Positions 1 through 6,122 of a stretch of DNA of 6,250 nucleotides are shown here, one piece after another; the stretch's first letter is position 1; each line of letters opens with the position of its first letter. The position numbers and the translations under genes were made by a program. The notes beneath the pieces were generated by a model. It had not been told where the DNA came from. It did not search any database and saw nothing but the letters and a program-made list of their open reading frames with translations. Source of the stretch: Hyphomicrobiaceae bacterium UBA4460 (GTDB lineage: Bacteria > Pseudomonadota > Alphaproteobacteria > Rhizobiales > Methyloligellaceae); contig DGOS01000002.1 of the NCBI GenBank assembly GCA_002390155.1, positions 1 through 6,250 on the forward strand. Reading direction: 5' to 3'.

Positions 1-53
1 TCAGCATGGCTTGGTGTTACGCCCGGCCCCTAGCTGACGTCAAGGTCGAGGGG

Positions 54-575
54 CTAGCCTCCGCGCAGCTCCTTGGGCGTGAGGAACAGGCTCAGGCTGC
101 CGCTATTGACGTCGACGCTCGACCACAGCCCGGCGGCGAAGTTGAGCACCGCGAGCGCGCCGGTCGGGTATTTCTCCTTCAGACGGTCGCGCATGTGTTT
201 CGGCCCGGAGCCGATCAGGTCCCCTGCCAACGCCTCGATCTCGGGGTTGTGACCCACCAACAGAACGCGGCTCGCCCCCGGCGGGATCGCCCGCAGCATA
301 TCCAGCATGTCCTCCGGGCTCGCGTGGTAGAGCGCGTCCTCATAGGTGACTTCCGGCTCGACCTTCAGCTCCGGCAGGAGCAGGTCCAGCGTATCGACGG
401 TTCGGCGCGCCGAAGAGCACAGAACAAGCTCCGGGTCGATGCCCCGCTCGGTCATGGCGCGCCCCATGACCGGTGCATCGCTCATGCCGCGCGTGGAAAG
501 GGGCCGTTCCCGATCCGGCAAAGTGGGGTTCTTCCAACTCGACTTGGCATGGCGCAGGAGGCTGAGTGTGAGCAT
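54..575 (-). CDS. SixA-like histidine phosphatase (RHG family)
   Basis: A 173-residue cytoplasmic protein of the histidine phosphatase superfamily, SixA-like branch (COG2062 type). Visible motifs are the N-terminal phosphate-binding LLRHAKSSW with the nucleophile His9 after Arg8, LSTRG around Arg29, the SSARRT segment at 54-59, and GHNPEIE carrying the second catalytic His109. The length is usual for short single-domain members. The family removes phosphate from phosphohistidine or small phosphoesters; E. coli SixA acts on phosphohistidine proteins, but the substrate here cannot be read from sequence. The ATG at 575 puts LTLSLLRHA at the very N-terminus, as expected, and TAGAGG stands 6 nt upstream of it. 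The gene starts 17 bp after the trpE stop on the same strand, which suggests co-transcription. No signal peptide or membrane segment is seen. Family assignment is secure; the physiological role is unknown. Confidence 0.9.
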   Translation of the reverse strand: MLTLSLLRHAKSSWKNPTLPDRERPLSTRGMSDAPVMGRAMTERGIDPELVLCSSARRTVDTLDLLLPELKVEPEVTYEDALYHASPEDMLDMLRAIPPGASRVLLVGHNPEIEALAGDLIGSGPKHMRDRLKEKYPTGALAVLNFAAGLWSSVDVNSGSLSLFLTPKELRGG

Positions 576-592
576 GTCCGGCCTCTACCCGG

Positions 593-2158
593 TTACTGGC
601 CGCGCTTGCCACGGGCGGCGAACCGCACGGCCTCGTCCGCGGCCTTGAACAGCGCGCCGGCCTTGCTGACACATTCGGCTTGCTCCCGCTCCGGCACGGA
701 GTCGGCGACAATACCGGCGCCTGCCTGAACATACATGACGCCGTCTTTTACCACCGACGTCCTCAGCACGATGCAACTGTCCATCTCGCCATCGGCGGAG
801 AAGTAACCGACGCAGCCCGCATAAATGCCGCGCGCCGCATCTTCCAGCTCGTCAATGATCTCCATCGCACGCACCTTTGGCGCACCCGATACGGTGCCGG
901 CCGGGAAGCCCGCCATCAGTGCATCGACGGAATCGCGTTCCGGGGCGAGCACGCCGCGGACATTAGAAACGATGTGCATGACTTGGCTGTAATACTCGAG
1001 GAAGAAACTGTCGGTGACTTCGACGGACCCGATCTCCGATACACGCCCGGCATCGTTGCGCCCGAGGTCGAGCAACATCAAATGCTCGGCCCGCTCTTTC
1101 GTGTCGGCCAGGAGCTCTTCGGCCAGTGCCTTGTCTTGCTCAGGCGTCGTGCCGCGGGGCCGCGTGCCTGCGATCGGTCGGATCGTCACCTCGCGTTCTC
1201 GCACGCGCACGAGAATCTCGGGGCTGGATCCCACAACGGCGAAGTCGCCGAAGTTCAAATAGTAGAGAAACGGAGAGGGGTTCACACGCCGTAAGGCGCG
1301 GTAAAGCGCAAACGGGGGAAGCTCGAATGGCGCTTCGAAACGCTGGCTGAGCACGACCTGAAAGATATCGCCGGCGGCGATGTACTCCTTGGCGCGCGCC
1401 ACCTTCGCCATGTAGTCCTCGGGCGGCGTGGTGGACCTGGGCTCAGGATGAGGCGCATCCGCACCCAGCTCGCCACCGTGGGGCAGGGGCTGGTCAAGGC
1501 GTTCCAGAACAACGTTGAGCCTGTCCGCGGCCCGCGCATACGCCGCCTTGGCGCTGACGCCTTGCGCCGGGCGTACTGGCGTCACCACGGTCATCTCGTC
1601 CTTGACGCTATCGAAGATGACGATAAGCGTCGGCCGCACGAGAATACTACTCGGCACGTTCAATGGGTCGGGCTTGCCGCCCGGCAGATCCTCGGTCAAC
1701 CGGACCGTGTCGTAGCCCATATAGCCGAAGATGCCGGCCGCCATCGGCGGCAGCTGATGCGGCAGGGTAATCGCGGACTCCGCGAGCAAAGCGCGGAGCG
1801 AGGCGAGCGTGGACTCAGACGTCGGCGCAAACGCGTCCGGATCGGCCTGCGGGCTCCGGTTGATTTCTGCGGTGTTTCCCTCAGAGCGCCAAATGACATC
1901 CGGCTCACAGCCGATAATCGAGTAGCGGCCGCGCGTGGCGCCGCCCTCGACGGACTCCAAGAGGAAACTGTTGGGCCACTCATGCGCAACCTTGAGCATC
2001 GCCGAAACCGGCGTCTCCAGGTCGGCCACGAGCCGCGTCCACACGACCTGCGGCACGCCGTCGTCATACAGACGCGCAAAGCTCCCGAAGTCCGGTTCGA
2101 CCGGGGCCGAACCGCCGTCACGCGGAAGGGGTGTCACCGGGACCGGCGCCGGGCTCAT
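593..2158 (-). CDS. trpE: Anthranilate synthase component I (TrpE)
   Basis: The 521-residue aminase/synthase subunit of anthranilate synthase converts chorismate to anthranilate in the first step of tryptophan synthesis, with ammonia supplied by the TrpG glutaminase. The N-terminal domain (about 35-190) holds the LLES motif at 66-69, part of the tryptophan feedback site in this family. The chorismate-binding domain (about 245-510) shows GDIFQVVLSQRF (263-274), SSPEILVR (311-318), PIAGTRPRG (328-336), LDLGRNDAGRV (363-373), the conserved His395 in QVMHIVSNVRG, and PAGTVSGAPKVRAME (419-433). Length and motif order fit free-standing TrpE rather than a TrpE-TrpG fusion, and no TrpG domain follows. 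Its ATG overlaps the stop of the upstream foldase gene in an ATGA junction, with GAGGAG just before it, so translation is probably coupled. No trp leader peptide is seen upstream, as expected for an internal operon gene. Ala370 replaces the more common V/L in LGRND-x-GRV, probably neutral. Confidence 0.97.
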   Translation of the reverse strand: MSPAPVPVTPLPRDGGSAPVEPDFGSFARLYDDGVPQVVWTRLVADLETPVSAMLKVAHEWPNSFLLESVEGGATRGRYSIIGCEPDVIWRSEGNTAEINRSPQADPDAFAPTSESTLASLRALLAESAITLPHQLPPMAAGIFGYMGYDTVRLTEDLPGGKPDPLNVPSSILVRPTLIVIFDSVKDEMTVVTPVRPAQGVSAKAAYARAADRLNVVLERLDQPLPHGGELGADAPHPEPRSTTPPEDYMAKVARAKEYIAAGDIFQVVLSQRFEAPFELPPFALYRALRRVNPSPFLYYLNFGDFAVVGSSPEILVRVREREVTIRPIAGTRPRGTTPEQDKALAEELLADTKERAEHLMLLDLGRNDAGRVSEIGSVEVTDSFFLEYYSQVMHIVSNVRGVLAPERDSVDALMAGFPAGTVSGAPKVRAMEIIDELEDAARGIYAGCVGYFSADGEMDSCIVLRTSVVKDGVMYVQAGAGIVADSVPEREQAECVSKAGALFKAADEAVRFAARGKRGQ

Positions 2159-4056
2159 GGCTCCTCGCTGGTGCCCACCAGCTTGGCGAGAGCCTGCTGA
2201 TTGACGCGAACGCCATACCGGCTCTCCAATGCGCTGAAATACTCCGCGATCGTATCCTCGCTGAGCAAGAGCCCGATCTGGGAATTCAGCCGCTTCTTGA
2301 CGCGTTCATCGAGTACCGGCGCTGCGACGATGTCCTCGACCTGAAACACGATGCGGCCTTCGTCGACGCCCGAGGGCGCCGAACCGAACCCGCCCTTCGG
2401 CAAAGTGAAGGCCTGGGACACCGCGGCGGGCAGCACGTTCACGGTGATGTCGTCCCGTTTCAAAGCCGAAGTCGGCAGGATCTCCGTATCGAGCTCTTGA
2501 GCGACGCCGTCCAGCGTCTTGCTGCCGTTGTTCAAAGCCGAGACCAAGCCTTGCGCGAACTTGGAGACCTGGTTCCGCGTTGCATCACCCCGCCAGTCGC
2601 TCTCGACTGCCTCACGAACCTCGTCGAACGGCTGCAACTGCGAGGGCGTCACGCCGAGGACCTCGTACCAGATGACACCTTCGTCGCGCGCATCTATCGG
2701 ATCGTTCTCGATCCCGGCATCGGTGGCGAACACACCGATCAGCAGATCCTTCTGCGCCGGGAGCGTGACCGCCGACCCGCCCGGTGTGCGGCCCTCGCGA
2801 TCGACTTGATCGATCACTTTGTAATCGAGCTTCAGCTTGCCCGCCGCCTCTTCGAGCGTCGATCCCGCAGCGAGCTCGTCCTCAACCCGGTCATGCACGT
2901 CGAAGATGGCGCCCGAAGACCGGTCCTTGAGAATCTCTTTCTCCAGATCGGCCTTCGCCTCGTCGAATGTCGGAATCTTCTCCGGCTCGATTTCGACCAC
3001 CCGCACGACCGCGAAGCTTCCAAGCTTGCCCTCGATGGGCTCGCTGACGGCATCCTTGTCCAGCTTGAACGCCGCCTCGGCGATCGCCGCATCGGCGAAG
3101 TCCTTCTTCGAAACAGTGCCAAGATCGATGTCCGTCTCAGTCAGACCCAGCTCCTTGGCGACTTCGACGAAATCGGTCCCTGAGGTGATCTTCTGATGGG
3201 CCGCTTTCGCGGCTGCCATGTCCGGCAAAGCGATTTGCTGGAGCTGACGGCGCTCCACGTTCCCAAGCGTCTCCTTCTTGGCCTCGTACGTTGCCTTGAG
3301 ATCGTCTTCCGTGATGTTGAGCTCGTCCTTGACCGTCTCGGGTGTCACGGCGAGCACACCGACCTTGCGGTATTCCGGCTGTGTGAACTTCGCTTGGTGA
3401 TTGTCGTAAAACTTTTTCAAGTCCTCGTCGGTCGGCGCGCCAACGGCGTCCGCGGCCGACTTCGGCACAAGCACATATTTCAGGATACGCCGTTCCTCGT
3501 TGAACTGGTTCAGCGCATCCATCAATGCCTTGGGGCTCTGCGCCACTTCGCCAACGGTGACGAGCAGCTGCCGCCGCAAATTCTGTTCGCGCAGCGTGTA
3601 AAGATAGCTCGCTTCGTTCATGCCGATATTGCGCAAGGCGGCCTGGAAGTTGAGCGGGCTGAAATTTCCCGACGCATCCTGGAAGGCCGGATCCTTCATG
3701 ATCTGCGCGAGCAGCGCATCGTCGCTGACGCCGAGGCCCAGGTGCTTCGCATGGGTATCGACGGCAGCGCCGCCGATGAGCCGCTCCAGGACACGCGTGT
3801 CGAGCCCGGCGGCTCGCGCTTCCTGCAGACTGAGGCTGCGTCCCTGCTGCTGACTCATCGAGCGCAGCACATCCTGCTGCACGCGGGCATAGTCCTGCGA
3901 GCTGATATCCGTATCGCCAACACTGATCAGGGTTTGCCGGCCGTAGCCGGTGAAGATGTCTGCAATACCCCAGACGGCGAAGCTCACCACCAGCAGGGCA
4001 ACCAAGATCAGACCCAATGTTCGTGCAGCGCCTTTGCGCAATGTGTCGAGTGCCAC
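2155..4056 (-). CDS. Membrane-anchored SurA/PpiD-like peptidylprolyl isomerase family protein
   Basis: A 633-residue inner-membrane foldase of the SurA_N/PpiD type, expected to bind newly exported proteins in the periplasm. A short cytoplasmic end (VALDTLRKGAART) is followed by one transmembrane helix at about 13-32, running into AVWGIADIF, a typical signature of alphaproteobacterial members. A helical SurA_N-like chaperone region (about 45-195) comes next, then a parvulin-like region (about 266-355) and a long C-terminal region ending in SRYGVRVNQ. The parvulin region looks degenerate: Gln274 and Phe348 occupy positions where active parvulins usually have His, so a chaperone role is more likely than isomerase activity. 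The GTG start at 4056 puts the helix close to the N-terminus and has AGAGAAGG 10 nt upstream. The reading frame stays open to 4572, but that extension runs antisense into tpiA and through the predicted promoter, so it is rejected. The gene's TGA overlaps the trpE ATG. Confidence 0.9.
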   Translation of the reverse strand: MALDTLRKGAARTLGLILVALLVVSFAVWGIADIFTGYGRQTLISVGDTDISSQDYARVQQDVLRSMSQQQGRSLSLQEARAAGLDTRVLERLIGGAAVDTHAKHLGLGVSDDALLAQIMKDPAFQDASGNFSPLNFQAALRNIGMNEASYLYTLREQNLRRQLLVTVGEVAQSPKALMDALNQFNEERRILKYVLVPKSAADAVGAPTDEDLKKFYDNHQAKFTQPEYRKVGVLAVTPETVKDELNITEDDLKATYEAKKETLGNVERRQLQQIALPDMAAAKAAHQKITSGTDFVEVAKELGLTETDIDLGTVSKKDFADAAIAEAAFKLDKDAVSEPIEGKLGSFAVVRVVEIEPEKIPTFDEAKADLEKEILKDRSSGAIFDVHDRVEDELAAGSTLEEAAGKLKLDYKVIDQVDREGRTPGGSAVTLPAQKDLLIGVFATDAGIENDPIDARDEGVIWYEVLGVTPSQLQPFDEVREAVESDWRGDATRNQVSKFAQGLVSALNNGSKTLDGVAQELDTEILPTSALKRDDITVNVLPAAVSQAFTLPKGGFGSAPSGVDEGRIVFQVEDIVAAPVLDERVKKRLNSQIGLLLSEDTIAEYFSALESRYGVRVNQQALAKLVGTSEEP

Positions 4057-4135
4057 GCCTCGAAAACCTTCTCTGTGATCAATTGCCAAATCCGCGCCGG
4101 CGTCCGATGCTAAGACGCTCCAGCGCGGCGCGCGC

Positions 4136-4164
4136 ATCATAGGTAGCCAATGCCAGCGCGGCAA
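4136..4164 (-). promoter_or_regulatory. Predicted sigma70-type promoter for the foldase-trpE-phosphatase block
   Basis: On the minus strand, TTGCCG (4164-4159) is separated by exactly 17 nt from TATGAT (4141-4136). The first matches TTGACA at 4 of 6 bases and the second matches TATAAT at 5 of 6. Initiation would fall near 4129, giving a leader of about 70 nt before the GTG start at 4056. The site sits in the divergent intergenic region, facing the right way. It is predicted by eye from consensus; no transcript data are available. Confidence 0.5.
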
Positions 4165-4217
4165 CACGCAGAAATACCTGAAAATCCGCATTTCAAGTGC
4201 CACAGTTAGCAGGGACC

Positions 4218-4224
4218 GAGGAGG
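4218..4224 (+). promoter_or_regulatory. Strong Shine-Dalgarno site fixing the tpiA GTG start
   Basis: GAGGAGG, a near-perfect anti-16S match, ends 4 nt before the GTG at 4229. It supports that GTG as the start, since the conserved N-terminus of triosephosphate isomerase begins within a few codons and no ATG is available nearby. Confidence 0.8.
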
Positions 4225-4228
4225 GGAC

Positions 4229-5002
4229 GTGACTGCGATCAGACCGCTTGTCGCCGGCAATTGGAAGATGAACGGCACCAGCAGCGCGCTTGGCGAGCTA
4301 GTCGCGTTGCGGGATCGGCTGGAGAAGGCGCCGCTCCCGGAGGTCGAAGTCATGGTTTGCCCGCCTGCGACCCTCCTGTCACGCGCCGCCAGCGTCCTCG
4401 CCGAGACCGCGATCGCGCTTGGCGCCCAGGATTGCCATCCGCTTCCCTCTGGCGCCCATACCGGCGACATTTCCGCCGAAATGCTGGCCGACGCGGGCGC
4501 CACGGCCGTTATCGTCGGCCATTCCGAGCGGCGCATCGACCACGGCGAGACCAGTGAAACCGTCAACGCCAAGGCACGCGCTGCCTATCGCGCAGGGCTG
4601 ACCGCGATCGTCTGCATCGGCGAGACAGAGGAGCAGCACCGCGACGGCGAGACCGTCGACGTCCTCACCTCTCAGATCCAGGGATCGGTGCCGGAAGACG
4701 CCCAAGGCTCCAACACCGTGCTCGCCTACGAGCCTGTTTGGGCCATCGGCTCTGGCCTCACGCCCACGCCTGAGGACGTGGCCCGGCTGCATGGGGTCAT
4801 CCGGGAGACCCTGGGCCAGGTCTTGGGGCCGGACCAAGGCGGCGCCACGCGAATCCTCTATGGCGGGTCGGTCAAGCCCAGCAATGCCGCCGAGCTGATG
4901 TCCATCCCCAACGTCAACGGTGCCCTGGTCGGCGGCGCCAGCCTAAAGGCCTCAGATTTCTGCGAAATTCTCGCTGTCTATCGGAGCGACTCGGCCACGT
5001 AG
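4229..5002 (+). CDS. tpiA: Triosephosphate isomerase
   Basis: A 257-residue cytoplasmic enzyme that interconverts dihydroxyacetone phosphate and glyceraldehyde 3-phosphate in glycolysis and gluconeogenesis, normally as a dimer. All catalytic elements are present: GNWKMNG with Lys13, VGHSERR with the electrophile His98, and [11 protein letters not shown] with the catalytic base Glu168 leading into flexible loop 6. The phosphate-gripping segments YGGSVKP (211-217) and VGGASL (234-239) are also there. The length is typical for a bacterial single-domain TIM barrel. The start is a GTG preceded by GAGGAGG; translation gives [13 protein letters not shown], the normal family N-terminus. It is divergent from the foldase gene and opens the plus-strand block leading to secG and pyrG, an arrangement familiar in alphaproteobacteria. 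Nothing is broken or unusual in the coding sequence. Confidence 0.98.
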   Translation: MTAIRPLVAGNWKMNGTSSALGELVALRDRLEKAPLPEVEVMVCPPATLLSRAASVLAETAIALGAQDCHPLPSGAHTGDISAEMLADAGATAVIVGHSERRIDHGETSETVNAKARAAYRAGLTAIVCIGETEEQHRDGETVDVLTSQIQGSVPEDAQGSNTVLAYEPVWAIGSGLTPTPEDVARLHGVIRETLGQVLGPDQGGATRILYGGSVKPSNAAELMSIPNVNGALVGGASLKASDFCEILAVYRSDSAT

Positions 5003-5042
5003 CGGGTCCCGAAAACCTTGGGCCCCGGCTTGCAAATCAGAT

Positions 5043-5078
5043 AAGGTTCGCCTTGCCATCCACCTGAGGATGGCGGGG
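5043..5078 (+). other. Potential mRNA hairpin upstream of the exported-protein gene
   Basis: CCTTGCCATCC (5051-5061) pairs with GGATGGCGGGG (5068-5078) across a 6-nt loop. This gives an 11-bp stem with two G-T wobbles, seven of the pairs being perfect and contiguous. A smaller alternative, AAGG-TTCG-CCTT (5043-5054), uses the same CCTT bases, so the two cannot form together. No T-tract follows on either strand, so this is not a canonical terminator. It ends 22 nt before the ATG at 5101. It may be an RNA stability or translation element, a factor-dependent stop, or nothing. Confidence 0.4.
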
Positions 5079-5100
5079 GAACCACGATCCCGGGAATGAG

Positions 5101-5667
5101 ATGTCAAAGCTGCGCCCGATTGCCATCGCGCTGCTTGCCGCTTTTACCGCCGCGCCCATGAGCGCCGGCGCGGAGCCGCTTGAGCGTGAAGAGTGCAAGG
5201 CACTCGAATCGCAAAAGCGCACAATGCTCACGCCCAAGATCAAGACGGCTCTCAAGCAGGGCCCAGATTGGGTCAAGGAGAACCTCCACGACGCCGCAGA
5301 AATCGAGAAAATTCGCGAATATCTACAGGTGGAGGAGAAGGTGGCCTTCCGCTGCCGGACCGACGGGGTGCGCATTCCCAAGCCCCTGCCGCCACCGCTT
5401 CCCGACCGCAAGCCGGCCGTACCGACATACGTCGCCGACGGCGCGCCCAAGATTCTCGCAGGGGTTGCAGCCACGTCCTTCCTACCCCTGCGCAACCCCT
5501 CTCGATCCGATACCAAGACCGTCGAGGCCGACCCGCCGGCAGGCGAGGAGAGCGCCGGAGAAGGCGACATTACGACCGCTGCCGACGAAGAAGCCGAAGC
5601 AGGGCCTAGCCAAGCGATAGCGGATTCGGATAAGACAGCGCCTTCCGAGAACAAGGCGACACAATGA
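5101..5667 (+). CDS. Exported protein of unknown function, coupled to secG
   Basis: I do not recognise a named family, though proteins of this general look occur beside secG in related bacteria as far as I recall. The 188-residue product begins with a clear signal peptide: basic SKLR, a hydrophobic run IAIALLAAFTAA, and an AGA-E cleavage site near residue 24. No lipobox Cys is present. The mature part has a compact charged segment (about 27-93) with two cysteines, Cys32 and Cys85, which could form a disulfide in the periplasm; the pattern GPDWVKENL near 54-62 may be a conserved core. A proline-rich stretch (94-108) follows, then a low-complexity acidic, Ala/Glu-rich tail (about 139-188) likely to be disordered. 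The start has only a weak GGGA about 5 nt upstream. The gene lies 98 bp after tpiA, and its TGA overlaps the secG ATG, so it is probably in the same transcript. The coding assignment rests on signal peptide, frame and junction. Confidence 0.8.
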   Translation: MSKLRPIAIALLAAFTAAPMSAGAEPLEREECKALESQKRTMLTPKIKTALKQGPDWVKENLHDAAEIEKIREYLQVEEKVAFRCRTDGVRIPKPLPPPLPDRKPAVPTYVADGAPKILAGVAATSFLPLRNPSRSDTKTVEADPPAGEESAGEGDITTAADEEAEAGPSQAIADSDKTAPSENKATQ

Positions 5668-6032
5668 GTACTGTAATTCTGCTGATTCACGTCATGATCG
5701 CTCTCGCGATGGTGGGCGTCATCCTGCTCCAACGCTCCGAAGGCGGCGCGCTTGGTATTGGCGGCGGTGGCGGCGCCGGTGGCGGCGGCTTCATGACTGG
5801 CCGCGGCGCCGGAAATGCCCTGACCAAGACGACGGCCATCCTGGCGGCATGCTTCTTCGTCACCAGCCTGACCCTCTCGATCCTGGCGACCCAGCAGCGG
5901 GGCGACACGCCGAGCATCCTGCCGTCGGGAAGCGGCGGTGAAGGTGGGCTGAACCCGCTTCAGATTCCGGGCACGCCAGCGCCCAAAACATCGGATACGC
6001 CCGCCGCGCCGCAAGCACCGCAATCCCAATAG
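5664..6032 (+). CDS. secG: Preprotein translocase subunit SecG
   Basis: The 122-residue inner-membrane SecG subunit of the SecYEG channel assists SecA-driven protein export. Two hydrophobic helices are visible, about 3-21 and 55-75. The conserved LLQRSEGG (21-28) follows the first helix. A glycine-rich loop (about 31-42, GIGGGGGAGGGGF) comes next, then RGAGNALTKTTAILAACFF leading into the second helix; these are hallmark SecG features. The C-terminal tail (about 79-122) is Gly/Pro/Ala-rich low complexity, as in many alphaproteobacterial SecG proteins, and makes the protein a little longer than the E. coli one. The ATG is embedded in an ATGA overlap with the stop of the exported unknown, and AAGG lies 7 nt upstream. 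pyrG follows after 90 bp, matching a gene order common in this class. Confidence 0.96.
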   Translation: MSTVILLIHVMIALAMVGVILLQRSEGGALGIGGGGGAGGGGFMTGRGAGNALTKTTAILAACFFVTSLTLSILATQQRGDTPSILPSGSGGEGGLNPLQIPGTPAPKTSDTPAAPQAPQSQ

Positions 6033-6122
6033 GCGTTTCACACAAGAAATTCTGCTCCAAGACGTCTCCCCACCCATGATGGGGCTACGCCTTGGCGTGG
6101 ACTCGGTATAAGGTCGAGGCCC
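6033..6122 (+). other. secG-pyrG intergenic region with an imperfect hairpin
   Basis: These 90 bp can fold as CCAAG-a-CGT (6057-6065) against ACG-c-CTTGG (6087-6095), enclosing CCCC (6068-6071) paired with GGGG (6081-6084) over a 9-nt loop. That makes 12 pairs with small internal mismatches. No T-tract follows, so it does not look like an intrinsic terminator. The pyrG ribosome-binding region AAGG (6110-6113) lies 15 nt downstream of the stem. No promoter with proper spacing was found; TTGGCG and TATAAG occur but only 9 nt apart. Confidence 0.4.

Larger units (their letters stand above)
4057..4228. other. Divergent intergenic region between foldase gene and tpiA
   Basis: These 172 bp separate two head-to-head genes and must hold the promoters for both directions. 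The leftward promoter is predicted at 4136-4164. No convincing -35/-10 pair with 16-18 nt spacing was found for the rightward tpiA transcript. A short inverted repeat, TGAAA (4179-4183) and TTTCA (4191-4195) with a 7-nt spacer, lies about 35-50 bp before the tpiA start and upstream of the leftward -35; it could be an operator or chance. A GC-rich alternating stretch lies at about 4121-4135. No ORF in this stretch looks like a real gene. Confidence 0.7.

Noticed and set aside
1..7. Possible start of another minus-strand gene (ATG CTG A...) running off the left edge, conceivably trpG
   Set aside because: Only seven bases are available and there is no Shine-Dalgarno sequence at a proper distance.
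26..54. GCCCCT (26-31) and AGGGGC (49-54) with a TGACGTCA palindrome between, as a terminator for the minus-strand block
   Set aside because: A 6-bp stem with a 17-nt loop, no T-tract on the minus strand, and overlapping the phosphatase stop codon; too weak to call.
6..728. 240-codon plus-strand open frame opposite the phosphatase and the trpE end
   Set aside because: Antisense to both real genes, with a composition typical of a shadow frame.
1448..2200. 250-codon plus-strand open frame opposite trpE
   Set aside because: Arg-rich translation with no domain, lying fully antisense to the conserved TrpE N-terminal half.
2131..3183. 350-codon plus-strand open frame opposite the foldase C-terminal part and the trpE start
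   Set aside because: Antisense to conserved coding sequence, no recognisable motif; same GC-driven cause.
3196..4113. 305-codon plus-strand open frame opposite the foldase gene
   Set aside because: Antisense shadow of a recognisable gene; the translation has no family signature, and the frame follows the codon bias of the opposite strand.
4057..4572. N-terminal extension of the foldase to an ATG at 4572
   Set aside because: It would overlap the first third of tpiA antisense, runs through the intergenic promoter, and yields non-homologous residues ahead of the membrane helix.
5004..5025. GGGTCC/GGGCCC hairpin just after the tpiA stop as a terminator
   Set aside because: Six pairs including a wobble, a 10-nt loop and no following T-tract; it is not distinguishable from chance in GC-rich DNA.
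5018..5045. TTGGGC-N16-GATAAG as a promoter for the exported-protein gene
   Set aside because: Poor -35 match and only a partial -10 match; such pairs are common by chance.
5037..6077. 346-codon minus-strand open frame opposite the exported-protein gene and secG
   Set aside because: It is antisense to two well-supported genes, its product is low-complexity Ser/Ala/Arg-rich, and it shows no domain; it reflects high GC and lack of stops.
6092..6112. TTGGCG and TATAAG as a pyrG promoter
   Set aside because: The spacer is 9 nt, far too short for a sigma70 promoter.
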